The notes beneath the pieces are model-generated. The model ran no database searches. It was not told where the DNA came from and saw only the letters and a program-made list of their open reading frames with translations. DNA of 64,000 bases from positions 4,646-68,645 of the forward strand of contig JBGVRS010000170.1 of the NCBI GenBank assembly GCA_045128635.1, given 5' to 3'. Shown here in pieces: positions 53,727 through 63,720 of the stretch. Made by a program: the position numbers and the translations under genes. How positions within the stretch are numbered: the stretch's first letter is position 1; each line of letters begins with the position of its first letter. The DNA comes from HGM12587 sp045128635 (GTDB lineage Bacteria > Bacillota > Clostridia > Lachnospirales > Lachnospiraceae).

Positions 53727-54422
53727 ATGAATGAGTTTTTCTTAAATTCTACTTATTTTGGTATTGTACTAAGTCTCCTTTGCTACTGGGTTGGATTGAA
53801 AATATCAACAAAAGTAAAAAGTACGTTATGCAATCCTCTTTTGATTGCTTCGGCACTTATTATTGCTGTGCTGTTGATTCTGAAAGTGGATTATGCAACT
53901 TTTGATAAAGGTGCATCTTACCTGACATACTTTTTAAACCCGGCGACTGTCTGTCTTGCAGTGCCTCTGTATCGACAGTTTCAGGTTTTAAAATCAAATA
54001 TGAAGGCAATTTTACTGGGAATTTTTGCAGGATGTATTGCCTGCATGGTTGTGATCGTAGGATTGTCTGTAGTATTTGCATTTTCTCCGGAACTGATAGC
54101 ATCCATTCTTCCGAAATCTGTTACAACGGCAATCGCTATCGGAGTTTCTGAGGAAATTGGAGGTATGCCATCCATTACAGTTGTCTGTGTTGTATTTACA
54201 GGAATTTTTGGCGCCTGTACAGCATCTGCATTTTTTAAACTATTTAAAATTGAAGAACCTGTTGCACAGGGGCTGGCGTGCGGAACTGCTGCCCATGCCA
54301 TTGGAACTTCCAGAGCGTTGGAACTTGGAGAGGTTCAGGCAGCCATGAGCAGTCTGGCAATTGTTGTGACAGGGATTATGACGGTAGTTATTGTACCGAT
54401 TGTGATGGGGATAATTGTCTGA
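53727..54422 (+). CDS. lrgB: LrgB/CidB family membrane protein
   Basis: The 231-residue protein has about seven helices. LNPATVCLAVPLYRQFQVLK, LPKSVTTAIAIGVSEEIGGMPSIT and CGTAAHAIGTSRALELGEVQ are diagnostic of LrgB. It starts two bases after lrgA with AAGGAGG inside the lrgA end. Pair function as for lrgA. Confidence 0.92.
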   Translation: MNEFFLNSTYFGIVLSLLCYWVGLKISTKVKSTLCNPLLIASALIIAVLLILKVDYATFDKGASYLTYFLNPATVCLAVPLYRQFQVLKSNMKAILLGIFAGCIACMVVIVGLSVVFAFSPELIASILPKSVTTAIAIGVSEEIGGMPSITVVCVVFTGIFGACTASAFFKLFKIEEPVAQGLACGTAAHAIGTSRALELGEVQAAMSSLAIVVTGIMTVVIVPIVMGIIV

Positions 54423-54527
54423 AATTTCTAAAATTTTGTGGACTGCCCTAAAATTAAAAAAAGGAAATTTGTGAATTGCACAGAATTTATCTTTTAGAAG
54501 TACCTTTTTGAGAAGAGAGGTGTGCAT

Positions 54528-55532
54528 ATGACGATTCGAGAAAAACAAGAGCAGTGGGAAGCCCAGTATTTGAGCCCCTATGCAGCACTTAGTAAAAATT
54601 CCAGAGGACGTGATCGTTATGAGCCGCAGTGTGACATTCGCCCGGTTTATCAAAGAGACCGTGACCGCATCTTACATAGCAAATCATTTCGAAGATTGAA
54701 ACATAAGACTCAGGTTTTTTTGACTCCTCAGGGAGATCATTACAGAACCCGTCTGACCCATACGCTGGAAGTATCGCAGAATGCACGAACCATTGCCAAA
54801 GCACTTCGCCTGAATGAAGATTTGGTGGAAGCCATGGCATTGGGACATGACCTTGGACATACTCCTTTTGGACATGCAGGAGAGAGAGCATTGAATTCTC
54901 TTTGTTCCAAAGGATTTGGTCATTTTGAGCAGAGTGTCCGAGTTGTGGAAAAACTGGAAAATGGTGGAAAAGGTCTGAATCTGACTTTTGAAGTCCGTGA
55001 CGGAATCAGAAACCACCGCACCGCAGGCAGACCAAGTACCTTAGAGGGGAAAATAGTTCGTCTGTCGGATAAAATCGCATATATAAACCATGATATTGAT
55101 GATGCCATTCGTGCCGGAATCCTGGTAGCAGAAGATATTCCAAAGGAATATACGGATATTTTAGGATGTACCACAAGTCAGCGTCTCAATACTGTGATTC
55201 ATGATATTGTAAAAAACAGCGAAGGGAAGCCGGACATTTTAATGTCAGCTGAGGTTGATAAGGCTATGTCTGACCTTCGAAAATTCATGTTTGCCAATGT
55301 TTACACAAATCCGAAGGCAAAGGCGGAAGAACAGAAGGCGCAGGATATGCTGGAGCATTTGTTCTCATTCTATAAGGAACATCCGGAAAAAATGTCTGAA
55401 GAATTTGTGGACATGCTGGAAAACAGAGGGGAGTCACTGGAGGATGTGGTCTGTGATTATATTTCCGGTATGACTGACCAGTATGCAATACAAAAATTCC
55501 AGGAATATTTCGTACCGAAATCCTGGAGCTAA
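54528..55532 (+). CDS. dgt: dGTP triphosphohydrolase-like HD protein
   Basis: The 334-residue HD-domain protein has RDRILHSKSFRRLKHKTQVF, the HD motif RLTHTLEVSQNA and MALGHDLGHTPFGHAGE, plus IRNHRT and LSDKIAYINHDIDDA, which place it with dNTP triphosphohydrolases. ATG 54528 follows AGAGAGG at the right distance; GTG 54522 is less likely. It sits 12 bases before dnaG, the usual Clostridia arrangement. Confidence 0.9.
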   Translation: MTIREKQEQWEAQYLSPYAALSKNSRGRDRYEPQCDIRPVYQRDRDRILHSKSFRRLKHKTQVFLTPQGDHYRTRLTHTLEVSQNARTIAKALRLNEDLVEAMALGHDLGHTPFGHAGERALNSLCSKGFGHFEQSVRVVEKLENGGKGLNLTFEVRDGIRNHRTAGRPSTLEGKIVRLSDKIAYINHDIDDAIRAGILVAEDIPKEYTDILGCTTSQRLNTVIHDIVKNSEGKPDILMSAEVDKAMSDLRKFMFANVYTNPKAKAEEQKAQDMLEHLFSFYKEHPEKMSEEFVDMLENRGESLEDVVCDYISGMTDQYAIQKFQEYFVPKSWS

Positions 55533-55544
55533 CGAGGAGTAAAC

Positions 55545-57305
55545 ATGTACTATTCTGATGAACTGGTAGAAGAGATCAGAGAGAAAAATGACATTGTAAG
55601 TGTTGTTGGAGAGTACGTAAAACTGACCAGAAAGGGCGGTTCCTACTTTGGACTTTGTCCTTTCCATAATGAAAAAACAGGTTCATTTTCAGTATCACCG
55701 CAAAAGCAGATGTATTATTGCTTTGGTTGCCATAAGGGAGGCAATGTGTTCAGCTTTCTGATGGACTATGAAAATTACACATTTCCTGAAGCTGTGAAAG
55801 TCTTAGGAGAGCGTGTTGGTGTGGATTTACCTGAAATTGAATATTCTGAGAGTGCAAAGCAGCAGAAAGATGAAAAGACAAAGATGCTTGAAATGTACAA
55901 GCATGCGGCGACCTTTTATTATAAAATGCTTCATACCCAGCACGGACAGATAGGATATCAGTATTTACGGAAAAGAGAACTTTCTGACGAGACGATCAAA
56001 CGTTTTGGTCTGGGATATTCTACGAAATTCGGAAAAGATTTATATAATTATTTGAAAAAACAGGGCTATTCAGATCAGATGATGATTGAAGGCGGTCTGA
56101 TTTCCTATAGTGAAAAGGCAGGAACCTATGACCGTTTCTGGAACAGAGTTATGTTCCCGATTATGGATGCCAACCATAAGGTCATTGGTTTTGGCGGTCG
56201 TGTCATGGGAGATGGAGAACCTAAGTATTTAAACTCTCCGGAAACCAAGATTTTTGACAAGAGCCGAAATCTATATGGTCTGAATTATGCAAGGGCAAGC
56301 CGTAAGGACAACATGATCATCTGTGAAGGCTACATGGATGTCATTGCCCTTCATCAGGCGGGATTTACCCAGGCAGTTGCTTCTCTTGGAACAGCGCTTA
56401 CGGAAAATCAATGCCGTCTGCTTGCAAGATATACGAAAAAAGTTCTGTTGACTTATGACAGTGACGCGGCAGGGACAAATGCGGCTCTTAGAGCGATTCC
56501 GATGTTAAAGGAAGCAGGTTTAAGTGTCAGCGTCATTAATATGAAGCCTTACAAAGACCCGGATGAATTTATTAAAGCACTGGGCGCAGGGGCTTTTGAA
56601 GAACGAATCAACCAGGCAGTGAACAGCTTCCTGTTTGAGATAGAAGTCATAGAGCGTCGTTATGATTTCAAAGATCCGGAATCAAAAACAGCCTTTTTTA
56701 AGGCAGCTGCAAAGAAACTTTTGGAATTCACGGAAGAAATCGAACGAAATGCCTATGTAGAGGCGGTGGCAGAACGTTACAATCTGCCGTATGAAAAACT
56801 TAAGAAAATGGTAGATACCATGGGAGAGGCGGAAAGCTTTAAACCGGTGCGTGAAAAACCGCGTTCCGGAATCAAAAAGCCGCAAAAAGAAGATGGTATC
56901 ACAAAAGCACAAAAGCTTTTGATTACATGGATGATTTCCGATGATACGTTATTTGAGGAAATCAGCAAGCATGTAGAATTGCGGGATTTTACCAATGAAT
57001 TGTACCGTACCGTAGTGGAGATGCTGTATCAGCAGAAAGCACAGGGCAGATTAAAGCCTGCAGAAATTATGAGCCACTTCGCGGACAGTGAAAATCAGGG
57101 AGAAGTCGCATCACTGTTTCATACTGAACTGAAGCAGATTGAAAAGAAAGAAGAATTAGAAAAGGCATTGACAGAGACCATTATCAAAGTCAAAGAGCAC
57201 AGCTATAATGTGCAGATTGACGAAATGGATAAAAATGATTTGATTGCCTGGCAGAAGATTCTTCAGGAAAAGAGCAAATTACAGAGACTGCATATTTCTC
57301 TTTAG
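55545..57305 (+). CDS. dnaG: DNA primase
   Basis: The 586-residue primase has the N-terminal zinc finger (CPFHNEKTGSFSVSP and CFGCHKGGN), the RNA polymerase domain with KFGKDLYNYLKKQG and FGGRVMGDGEPKYLNSPET, the TOPRIM motif ICEGYMDVIALHQAG and LTYDSDAAGTNAALRA, and a C-terminal helicase-binding part. The start has GAGGAG upstream. With rpoD, it forms the classical macromolecular synthesis operon. Confidence 0.96.
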   Translation: MYYSDELVEEIREKNDIVSVVGEYVKLTRKGGSYFGLCPFHNEKTGSFSVSPQKQMYYCFGCHKGGNVFSFLMDYENYTFPEAVKVLGERVGVDLPEIEYSESAKQQKDEKTKMLEMYKHAATFYYKMLHTQHGQIGYQYLRKRELSDETIKRFGLGYSTKFGKDLYNYLKKQGYSDQMMIEGGLISYSEKAGTYDRFWNRVMFPIMDANHKVIGFGGRVMGDGEPKYLNSPETKIFDKSRNLYGLNYARASRKDNMIICEGYMDVIALHQAGFTQAVASLGTALTENQCRLLARYTKKVLLTYDSDAAGTNAALRAIPMLKEAGLSVSVINMKPYKDPDEFIKALGAGAFEERINQAVNSFLFEIEVIERRYDFKDPESKTAFFKAAAKKLLEFTEEIERNAYVEAVAERYNLPYEKLKKMVDTMGEAESFKPVREKPRSGIKKPQKEDGITKAQKLLITWMISDDTLFEEISKHVELRDFTNELYRTVVEMLYQQKAQGRLKPAEIMSHFADSENQGEVASLFHTELKQIEKKEELEKALTETIIKVKEHSYNVQIDEMDKNDLIAWQKILQEKSKLQRLHISL

Positions 57306-57344
57306 GTGAGGATATGCTAAAGAATAGGTGTAGAGGTGGACAAC

Positions 57345-58454
57345 ATGGACGAAAAAGAAACTATGCAGAAAGTTGCTGAGAAAATTAAAGAACTTCAGGC
57401 TGTTGCGAAGAAAAAGAAAAACATGCTGGAATACCAGGAAGTGTTAGATCTTTTACGTGATACAGAGCTTGGAAAAGAAGAAATTGAAAAAATCTGCGAT
57501 TTCTTAGAACAGAATGGCGTAGATATTTTACGTGTAACAGAAGAAACCGATGATGATGAAATCCTTTTATCTGAAGAAGACGAAGTTGATGTGGAAAACA
57601 TCGATTTGTCAGTTCCGGAAGGTGTCAGCATCGAAGACCCTGTACGTATGTACTTAAAAGAAATCGGTAAAGTTCCTCTGTTAAGCGCAGAAGAAGAAAT
57701 CGAACTTGCACAGCGTATGGAAGATGGGGATGAAGAAGCAAAGAAAAAACTTGCAGAAGCAAACCTTCGTCTTGTAGTAAGTATTGCAAAACGTTATGTG
57801 GGCCGTGGTATGCTCTTCCTTGATTTGATTCAGGAAGGTAACTTAGGGCTTATCAAAGCCGTAGAAAAATTTGATTACCGCAAAGGCTATAAATTCAGTA
57901 CTTATGCAACATGGTGGATTCGTCAGGCAATCACACGAGCAATCGCTGACCAGGCTAGAACAATCCGTATTCCTGTGCATATGGTAGAAACAATTAATAA
58001 ATTAATCCGTGTATCAAGACAGCTGTTACAGGAACTGGGCCGTGAACCGTCTCCGGAAGAAATTGCAGCTGAAATGAACATGCCTGTAGAACGCGTTCGT
58101 GAAATCTTAAAGATTTCTCAGGAACCGGTTTCCTTGGAAACACCAATCGGTGAAGAAGAAGATTCTCATCTTGGTGATTTCATTCAGGATGATCATGTGC
58201 CTGTACCTGCAGATGCAGCAACATTTACACTGTTAAAAGAACAGTTAAGTGAAGTGCTTGGCACATTAACAGAAAGAGAACAGAAGGTTCTTCGTCTTCG
58301 TTTCGGCTTAGACGATGGCCGCGCACGCACATTGGAAGAAGTTGGTAAGGAGTTCAACGTAACTCGTGAACGTATTCGTCAGATTGAAGCGAAAGCCCTT
58401 AGAAAACTTCGTCATCCAAGCAGAAGCAGAAAGTTAAAGGATTATTTAGATTAA
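57345..58454 (+). CDS. rpoD: Primary sigma factor (SigA/RpoD)
   Basis: The 369-residue sigma factor has region 1.1-like N-terminus, region 1.2 PVRMYLKEIGKVPLLSAEEE, region 2 with EANLRLVVSIAKRY, LDLIQEGNLGLIKAVEKFDY and TYATWWIRQAITRAIADQ, and region 4 with EVGKEFNVTRERIRQIEAKALRKLRHPSRS. ATG 57345 follows AGAGGTGG; GTG 57336 is not needed. Order dnaG-rpoD-trmK-nif3 is conserved in Firmicutes. Confidence 0.96.
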   Translation: MDEKETMQKVAEKIKELQAVAKKKKNMLEYQEVLDLLRDTELGKEEIEKICDFLEQNGVDILRVTEETDDDEILLSEEDEVDVENIDLSVPEGVSIEDPVRMYLKEIGKVPLLSAEEEIELAQRMEDGDEEAKKKLAEANLRLVVSIAKRYVGRGMLFLDLIQEGNLGLIKAVEKFDYRKGYKFSTYATWWIRQAITRAIADQARTIRIPVHMVETINKLIRVSRQLLQELGREPSPEEIAAEMNMPVERVREILKISQEPVSLETPIGEEEDSHLGDFIQDDHVPVPADAATFTLLKEQLSEVLGTLTEREQKVLRLRFGLDDGRARTLEEVGKEFNVTRERIRQIEAKALRKLRHPSRSRKLKDYLD

Positions 58455-58455
58455 T

Positions 58456-59148
58456 ATGCAGTTATCACAACGATTATCATCAGTTGCATCGATGGTTACC
58501 GCTGGGAATTGTTTAGCAGATGTGGGAACAGATCATGGATATGTTCCCATTTATCTTTATGAGAGAAATATCATTCCCCGTGCCATTGCGATGGACGTAA
58601 ACAAAGGGCCGTTAGAACGCGCCGCATTACATATTGCTGAGTCAGGGATGAAAGAAGCAATTGAAACCAGATTGTCAGACGGACTGACTGCCTTAAAACC
58701 GGGAGAAGCAGACAGTGTTGTGATCGCCGGTATGGGCGGTCCGCTGATCATCAGAATATTGAGCGCACATCCGGAAGTAACAGAATCTTTGAAAGAACTG
58801 ATCTTACAGCCACAGTCAGAAATTTCGGAAGTTCGTATCTGGCTGTATGAACAGGGATATGAAATCGTCGAAGAACATATGGTGTTTGAAGACGGAAAAT
58901 ATTATCCAATGTTCAAGGCCGTGGAAAATCCAGAAGCAGAAAAATTGACCGATCTGGAATATAAATATGGAAAAATATCTGTTTTAGGTGAACCAGAGGT
59001 TTTAAGAGCATATCTTGTAAGAGAGATTGCAAATAAACAGAACATTTTACAGAAGTTAAATGAAGAAACAACGGAAAAAAGTAAAGGCAGAGCAGTGGAA
59101 ATCAAGGCGCTCCTTGCAGAACTGGAGGAAATGTTAAGTGAAATGTAG
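58456..59148 (+). CDS. trmK: tRNA adenine-22 N1-methyltransferase
   Basis: The 230-residue class I methyltransferase has CLADVGTDHGYVPIYL as its SAM motif, the VVIAGMGGPLIIRIL segment and LQPQSEISEVRIWLYEQGYEI, all typical of TrmK, with a C-terminal coiled-coil. It starts one base after the rpoD stop and overlaps the Nif3 gene by 11 bases. Confidence 0.93.
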   Translation: MQLSQRLSSVASMVTAGNCLADVGTDHGYVPIYLYERNIIPRAIAMDVNKGPLERAALHIAESGMKEAIETRLSDGLTALKPGEADSVVIAGMGGPLIIRILSAHPEVTESLKELILQPQSEISEVRIWLYEQGYEIVEEHMVFEDGKYYPMFKAVENPEAEKLTDLEYKYGKISVLGEPEVLRAYLVREIANKQNILQKLNEETTEKSKGRAVEIKALLAELEEMLSEM

Positions 59149-59908
59149 AGATATCATTGAGCTGTTAGAACAGGAATTTCCAATGAAATATGCTGAAAGC
59201 TGGGATAATACCGGTTTTCAGGTAGGAAATCGTGAAAAAGAAGTGACACACATTTTTGTGGCAATGGATGTAACGGACGAAAATATCGAAGAAGCAATCC
59301 GTGTGGGTGCAGATATGATCGTCACACACCATCCAATGATCTTTTCGCCCCTGTCCTCTATCACTGCAGATACCATTAACGGAAGAAGAATCATCAAAAT
59401 GATTGAAAACGGTATCTGTTATATGTCCACACATACAAATTACGACAGCTGCCGTATGGCAGATCTGGCGGCTGCTCATTTGGAAATGACAGAATGTGTT
59501 GCTTTGGAAGAAATACAGGATGGGATTGGAATTGGAAAAGTAGGAAAATTACCAAAAGTAATGTCTGTCAGAGAATGTGCTCTTTTGGTAAAAGAGAGAT
59601 TTAAAATCCCATCAGTCAGATTTTTTGGTGATGGAGACAAGGAAGTAGCAGTTGCTGCAATCTGTCCGGGTGCCGGTAAAAGTCTGGTAAAATGCTGTCA
59701 TGAAAAAGGTGCAGAAGTTTACATTACCGGAGATATTGATCATCATACGGGAATTGACCAGATTGACGACCTGCTTCCAATCATTGATGCAGGACATTAC
59801 GGGGTGGAGCATATTTATATTGAAGATATGTACCGCTTCTTCTCTGAAAAATGTCCGGAAGTAAGAGTAAGCAAAGCTGCCATCAAACATCCATTTGAAG
59901 TGGTATAA
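59138..59908 (+). CDS. Nif3-like dinuclear metal centre protein
   Basis: The 256-residue product has YAESWDNTGFQVG, DMIVTHHPMIF, STHTNYDSC and the C-terminal ITGDIDHHTGIDQ with AGHYGVEHIYIED, the conserved metal ligands of the Nif3 (GTP cyclohydrolase I type 2-like) family. It begins at GTG with GGAGGA upstream. It is the short form without the inserted domain of some homologues. Function unclear in general. Confidence 0.92.
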   Translation: MKCRDIIELLEQEFPMKYAESWDNTGFQVGNREKEVTHIFVAMDVTDENIEEAIRVGADMIVTHHPMIFSPLSSITADTINGRRIIKMIENGICYMSTHTNYDSCRMADLAAAHLEMTECVALEEIQDGIGIGKVGKLPKVMSVRECALLVKERFKIPSVRFFGDGDKEVAVAAICPGAGKSLVKCCHEKGAEVYITGDIDHHTGIDQIDDLLPIIDAGHYGVEHIYIEDMYRFFSEKCPEVRVSKAAIKHPFEVV

Positions 59909-59949
59909 GTTTGAAGAAAATATATAAATTTAGCTGGGAGGTATGAAAT

Positions 59950-61608
59950 ATGAAAAAAGTAACTCTTGGAAACATTGTAAAAGAATACGAAGCAGGAACG
60001 ACTTATGAACAGGTTATGAAAGAACATTATCCTGAAAAGTCGGAACAGATTATTTTGGTAAAGGTGAATGGAAAACTGGAGGAGCTTACGAAGAAAATTA
60101 AGAGGGAATGCGTAGTAGAGCCTGTTTTCTTTGGTGATGATCCGGGGTATAACTCTTACAGACGCAGCATGACATTTTTAATGCTCAAGGCAATTTATGC
60201 TCTGTACAGCCATGAAGAAATAGGCAAAGTGCGCGTAGAGTTTTCAGCAGGTGCGGGATATTTTTGTACACTCAGCGGAAATGTAAAGATAGACAAAACA
60301 TTTACGGAAAAGGTAGAAGCACGTATGAAAGAATATGTGGAAGAAGCCATTCCGATTAAAAAAGAGGTAGTCAATACGCAGGAGGCAATTGCAAGATTTT
60401 CAGAATACGGAATGAGTGACAAAGCAGCACTTTTCCGCTATCGCCGTGCTTCCAAAGTAAACATTTACAGTATTGGAGGTTTTCAGGACTATTATTACGG
60501 ATACATGGTGCCAAACACCTGCTATCTGAAATGGTTTGCGCTGGAGCCTTTTGAAGATGGTTTTATTTTGCAATTCCCGAAAAAGGAAGCCTGGGGAATT
60601 GTGCCACCAGTAGAATTTAGCAAAAAGGTCTTTGATGTTTTGCGCAATTCGGAAGAATGGGGCAAAATGCTGGAACTTTCTACCGTGGGAGAATTAAATG
60701 ATATGGTTGCGAAAGGCAACTTGTCGGAAATGATTCTTGTGCAGGAAGCAATCCAGGAAAAACAGATTGGCGATATCGCGGGAAGGATTGCCGCTGACCC
60801 ATCCAAGCGAATTATTATGATCGCAGGACCATCATCTTCTGGGAAAACAACATTTTCCCACAGATTGTCCGTGCAGCTGCGTGCTCATGGTTTGAAACCA
60901 CATCCAATTGCCTGTGACAATTATTTCGTGGAAAGGGAAGATACGCCAAAGGACGAAAATGGAAAATACAATTTCGAATGTCTTGGTGCCTTAGATATCG
61001 AACTGTTCAATGATCATATGAACCGTCTGCTTGCAGGAGAAACGGTGGAAATTCCGGAATTTAATTTTATTACCGGACATAAAGAATACAAAGGGAAACA
61101 GATACTTACCCTGGGAGAAGATGACGTTCTTGTAATCGAAGGAATTCATTGTCTGAATGATGCCATGTCCTATGGGCTTCCGGCAGAAAGTAAGTTTAAG
61201 ATTTACATCAGTGCATTGACCATGTTAAATATTGATGAGCATAACCGCATTCCGACTACTGATGGACGTCTCATTCGAAGAATGATTCGTGATGCTAGAA
61301 CCAGAGGTTCGTCTGCGAAAAATACCATTGATATGTGGCCGTCTGTACGAAGAGGAGAGGAAGAAAACATTTTCCCATATCAGGATTCGGCGGACGTGGT
61401 GTTTAATTCTGCACTAATCTATGAATTGGCAGTGTTGAAACAATATGCAGAGCCATTGCTTTTTGGAATCGACCGCGATGCTCCGGAATATATGGAAGCT
61501 AAACGGTTATTGAAGTTCCTGGATTACTTTGTGGGAGTAGACAGCAACCTGATTCCAAACAATTCGATTTTGAGAGAATTTATTGGTGGCAGTTGTTTTC
61601 GAGTTTAG
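59950..61608 (+). CDS. TGS-domain protein with C-terminal uridine kinase domain
   Basis: The 552-residue protein has a TGS-like N-terminal domain (about 1-60), a threonyl-tRNA synthetase second-domain-like stretch (60-200), and from about 285 a uridine kinase domain with Walker A AGPSSSGKTTFSHRL, ACDNYFVEREDTP and VLVIEGIHCLND. Proteins with this order are common in clostridia and are labelled nucleoside kinase. The kinase core is intact. AGCTGGGAGG lies upstream of ATG 59950. The role of the N-terminal half, which may bind RNA or nucleotides, is not known. Confidence 0.85.
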   Translation: MKKVTLGNIVKEYEAGTTYEQVMKEHYPEKSEQIILVKVNGKLEELTKKIKRECVVEPVFFGDDPGYNSYRRSMTFLMLKAIYALYSHEEIGKVRVEFSAGAGYFCTLSGNVKIDKTFTEKVEARMKEYVEEAIPIKKEVVNTQEAIARFSEYGMSDKAALFRYRRASKVNIYSIGGFQDYYYGYMVPNTCYLKWFALEPFEDGFILQFPKKEAWGIVPPVEFSKKVFDVLRNSEEWGKMLELSTVGELNDMVAKGNLSEMILVQEAIQEKQIGDIAGRIAADPSKRIIMIAGPSSSGKTTFSHRLSVQLRAHGLKPHPIACDNYFVEREDTPKDENGKYNFECLGALDIELFNDHMNRLLAGETVEIPEFNFITGHKEYKGKQILTLGEDDVLVIEGIHCLNDAMSYGLPAESKFKIYISALTMLNIDEHNRIPTTDGRLIRRMIRDARTRGSSAKNTIDMWPSVRRGEEENIFPYQDSADVVFNSALIYELAVLKQYAEPLLFGIDRDAPEYMEAKRLLKFLDYFVGVDSNLIPNNSILREFIGGSCFRV

Positions 61609-61627
61609 AATGTGATAAAATGAGCGG

Positions 61628-61975
61628 ATGAGTAGGACAAATGTTCGCGGCTTGCCCTCAGTTATCTGAGGTCAGGGTGAGGAAAGTCCGGGCTTCGCAG
61701 GGCAGAATGCCGGATAACGTCCGGTGGAGGCGACTCCAAGGATAGTGCAACAGAAATATACCGCCAGCGCATGCTGGTAAGGGTGGAAGGGTGGCTTAAG
61801 AGACCACCGCACGCAGGGTAACCTGGGTGGCATATGTAAACCCCATTCGAAGCAAGACCAAAACGAGGCATATGGCGGCCCGTCAGTCTCAGGTAGGTCG
61901 CTTGAACCTGTTGGTAACAGCAGGTCTAGATAGATGAACATTCAACGACATAACCCGGCTTATCGTCCTGCTCAT
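61628..61975 (+). ncRNA. rnpB: RNase P RNA (class A)
   Basis: The conserved P4 strand and CRI sequence GAGGAAAGTCCGGGCT lies at 61678, followed by CAGGGCAGAATGCCGG. The distal part AGATAGATGAACATTC and GACATAACCCGGCTTATC near 61929-61963 is the usual 3' conserved segment. The ends pair as helix P1: ATGAGTAGGAC (61628-61638) with GTCCTGCTCAT (61965-61975), with one G-U pair. Ribozyme of tRNA 5' maturation. It lies between the uridine kinase gene and gltX. Confidence 0.97.
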
Positions 61976-62019
61976 GTTAAAAATATGAATTACAAAAGAT
62001 TTATAATAGGAGAGAAATT

Positions 62020-63471
62020 ATGAGCAAAGTTAGAACAAGATTTGCACCAAGCCCAACAGGGCGTATGCATGTAGGAAACTTAAGAACAGCTCTTTATGCA
62101 TATTTGATCACAAAACATGAAGGCGGCGATTTCCTTCTCCGTATCGAAGATACAGACCAGGAACGTCTTGTGGAAGGTGCAGTAGATATTATTTATCGTA
62201 CACTTGAAAAAACAGGCCTGATTCATGATGAAGGTCCTGACAAAGATGGCGGAGTAGGTCCATACGTTCAGAGTGAACGTCAGGCTTCCGGTATTTATTT
62301 AGAATATGCTAAAAAATTAGTAGACAAAGGCGAAGCATATTACTGCTTCTGCGATAAAGAACGTCTGGAAGGTTTAAAACAGGAAGTTGCAGGAAAAGAA
62401 ATCACAATTTATGACAAACACTGCCTCTCTTTAAGCAAAGAAGAAGTAGAAGCAAACCTTGCAGCTGGGAAACCATACGTTATCAGACAGAACAATCCTC
62501 AGACAGGAACAACTACATTCCATGATGAAATCTACGGAGATATTACAGTAGACAATGCAGAACTGGATGACATGATCCTGATCAAATCTGACGGATATCC
62601 AACATATAACTTTGCAAACGTTGTAGATGACCACTTGATGGGAATTACACACGTTGTACGTGGTAATGAATATTTATCTTCTTCACCAAAATACAATCGT
62701 TTATATGAAGCATTTGGCTGGGAAGTACCGGTATATGTTCACTGCCCATTAATCACAGATGAATCACACAAAAAACTTTCCAAACGCTGCGGACATTCTT
62801 CTTATGAGGATTTAATTGAACAGGGCTTTTTAACAGAAGCAGTTGTAAACTTTGTAGCACTTCTTGGATGGAGTCCGGAAGATGACAGAGAAATCTTCTC
62901 TCTGGAAGAATTAGTTGAAGCATTTAACTACCGTCACATGGGTAAAGCACCATCCGTATTTGACTACACAAAATTAAAATGGATGAACGGCGAATACATT
63001 AAGGCAATGGATTTTGACAAATTCTATGAAATGGCACTTCCATATATCAAAGAAGTGATCACAAAAGACTACGACCTTAAGAAAATCGCTGAAATGGTAA
63101 AAACACGTATCGAAGTGTTCCCGGATATCAAAGATCTCATTGACTTCTTTGAAACATTACCGGAATACGATACAGCAATGTACTGCCATAAGAAAATGAA
63201 AACAAATGAAGAGACATCTTTAGAAGTGTTAAAAGAAATGCTTCCTATCTTAGAAGCACAGGAAGATTACTCTAATGATGCTCTTTATGAAATGCTCATG
63301 AAATACGTAGCAGACAAAGGCTGCAAGAATGGCTACGCACTCTGGCCAATCAGAATTGCAGTTTCCGGAAAGCAGATGACTCCAGCCGGCGCAACTGAAA
63401 TCATGGAAATCATCGGTAAAGAAGAAACAATTCACAGAGTAAAAGTAGCAATTGAATTATTAAGTAAATAA
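62020..63471 (+). CDS. gltX: Glutamyl-tRNA synthetase
   Basis: Class I synthetase of 483 residues. The HIGH-type motif FAPSPTGRMHVGNL is at the start, RIEDTDQERL follows, and the KMSKS-type motif is KLSKRCGH at about 248. The C-terminal anticodon-binding domain is of normal length. The enzyme charges tRNA-Glu, and in many Firmicutes also tRNA-Gln before transamidation; gatCAB is not in this window. A strong terminator follows. Confidence 0.97.
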   Translation: MSKVRTRFAPSPTGRMHVGNLRTALYAYLITKHEGGDFLLRIEDTDQERLVEGAVDIIYRTLEKTGLIHDEGPDKDGGVGPYVQSERQASGIYLEYAKKLVDKGEAYYCFCDKERLEGLKQEVAGKEITIYDKHCLSLSKEEVEANLAAGKPYVIRQNNPQTGTTTFHDEIYGDITVDNAELDDMILIKSDGYPTYNFANVVDDHLMGITHVVRGNEYLSSSPKYNRLYEAFGWEVPVYVHCPLITDESHKKLSKRCGHSSYEDLIEQGFLTEAVVNFVALLGWSPEDDREIFSLEELVEAFNYRHMGKAPSVFDYTKLKWMNGEYIKAMDFDKFYEMALPYIKEVITKDYDLKKIAEMVKTRIEVFPDIKDLIDFFETLPEYDTAMYCHKKMKTNEETSLEVLKEMLPILEAQEDYSNDALYEMLMKYVADKGCKNGYALWPIRIAVSGKQMTPAGATEIMEIIGKEETIHRVKVAIELLSK

Positions 63472-63479
63472 TATTTGTG

Positions 63480-63530
63480 CAAAATCCACAATTTCTTGCG
63501 CGGAAATTGTGGATTTTGTTTATTTTGCCA
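63480..63530 (+). terminator. Terminator after gltX
   Basis: Stem CAAAATCCACAATTTC with GAAATTGTGGATTTTG, loop TTGCGCG, followed by TTTATTTT. Very stable, it shields the rRNA promoters from read-through. Confidence 0.93.
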
Positions 63531-63556
63531 TTTTGAAAATATTTTGAAAAATGGTG

Positions 63557-63586
63557 TTGACTTTTGTCGACTCCAGGGTGTATAGT
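63557..63586 (+). promoter_or_regulatory. rRNA operon promoter P1
   Basis: TTGACT (63557-63562), 18 bases, TATAGT (63581-63586). One of two promoters in tandem before the 16S gene. Confidence 0.65.
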
Positions 63587-63691
63587 ATCCAAGGTTGCTG
63601 AACACGGCAACAACAAATCAACAGAAAAGATGAGTTTTAAGGGCCTTCTTTGAAAGAGCGAAAACGAATCAAAAAAAGTTGAAAAAAGTTG

Positions 63692-63720
63692 TTGACAAAG
63701 AAAGCAACAAATGATAATAT
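63692..63720 (+). promoter_or_regulatory. rRNA operon promoter P2
   Basis: TTGACA (63692-63697), 17 bases, TAATAT (63715-63720). The leader after it (to 63928) contains GATAACTAAACAGT-type pre-16S sequence and TTCTTTGAAAG-like (63646) boxA-like text upstream. Confidence 0.75.
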
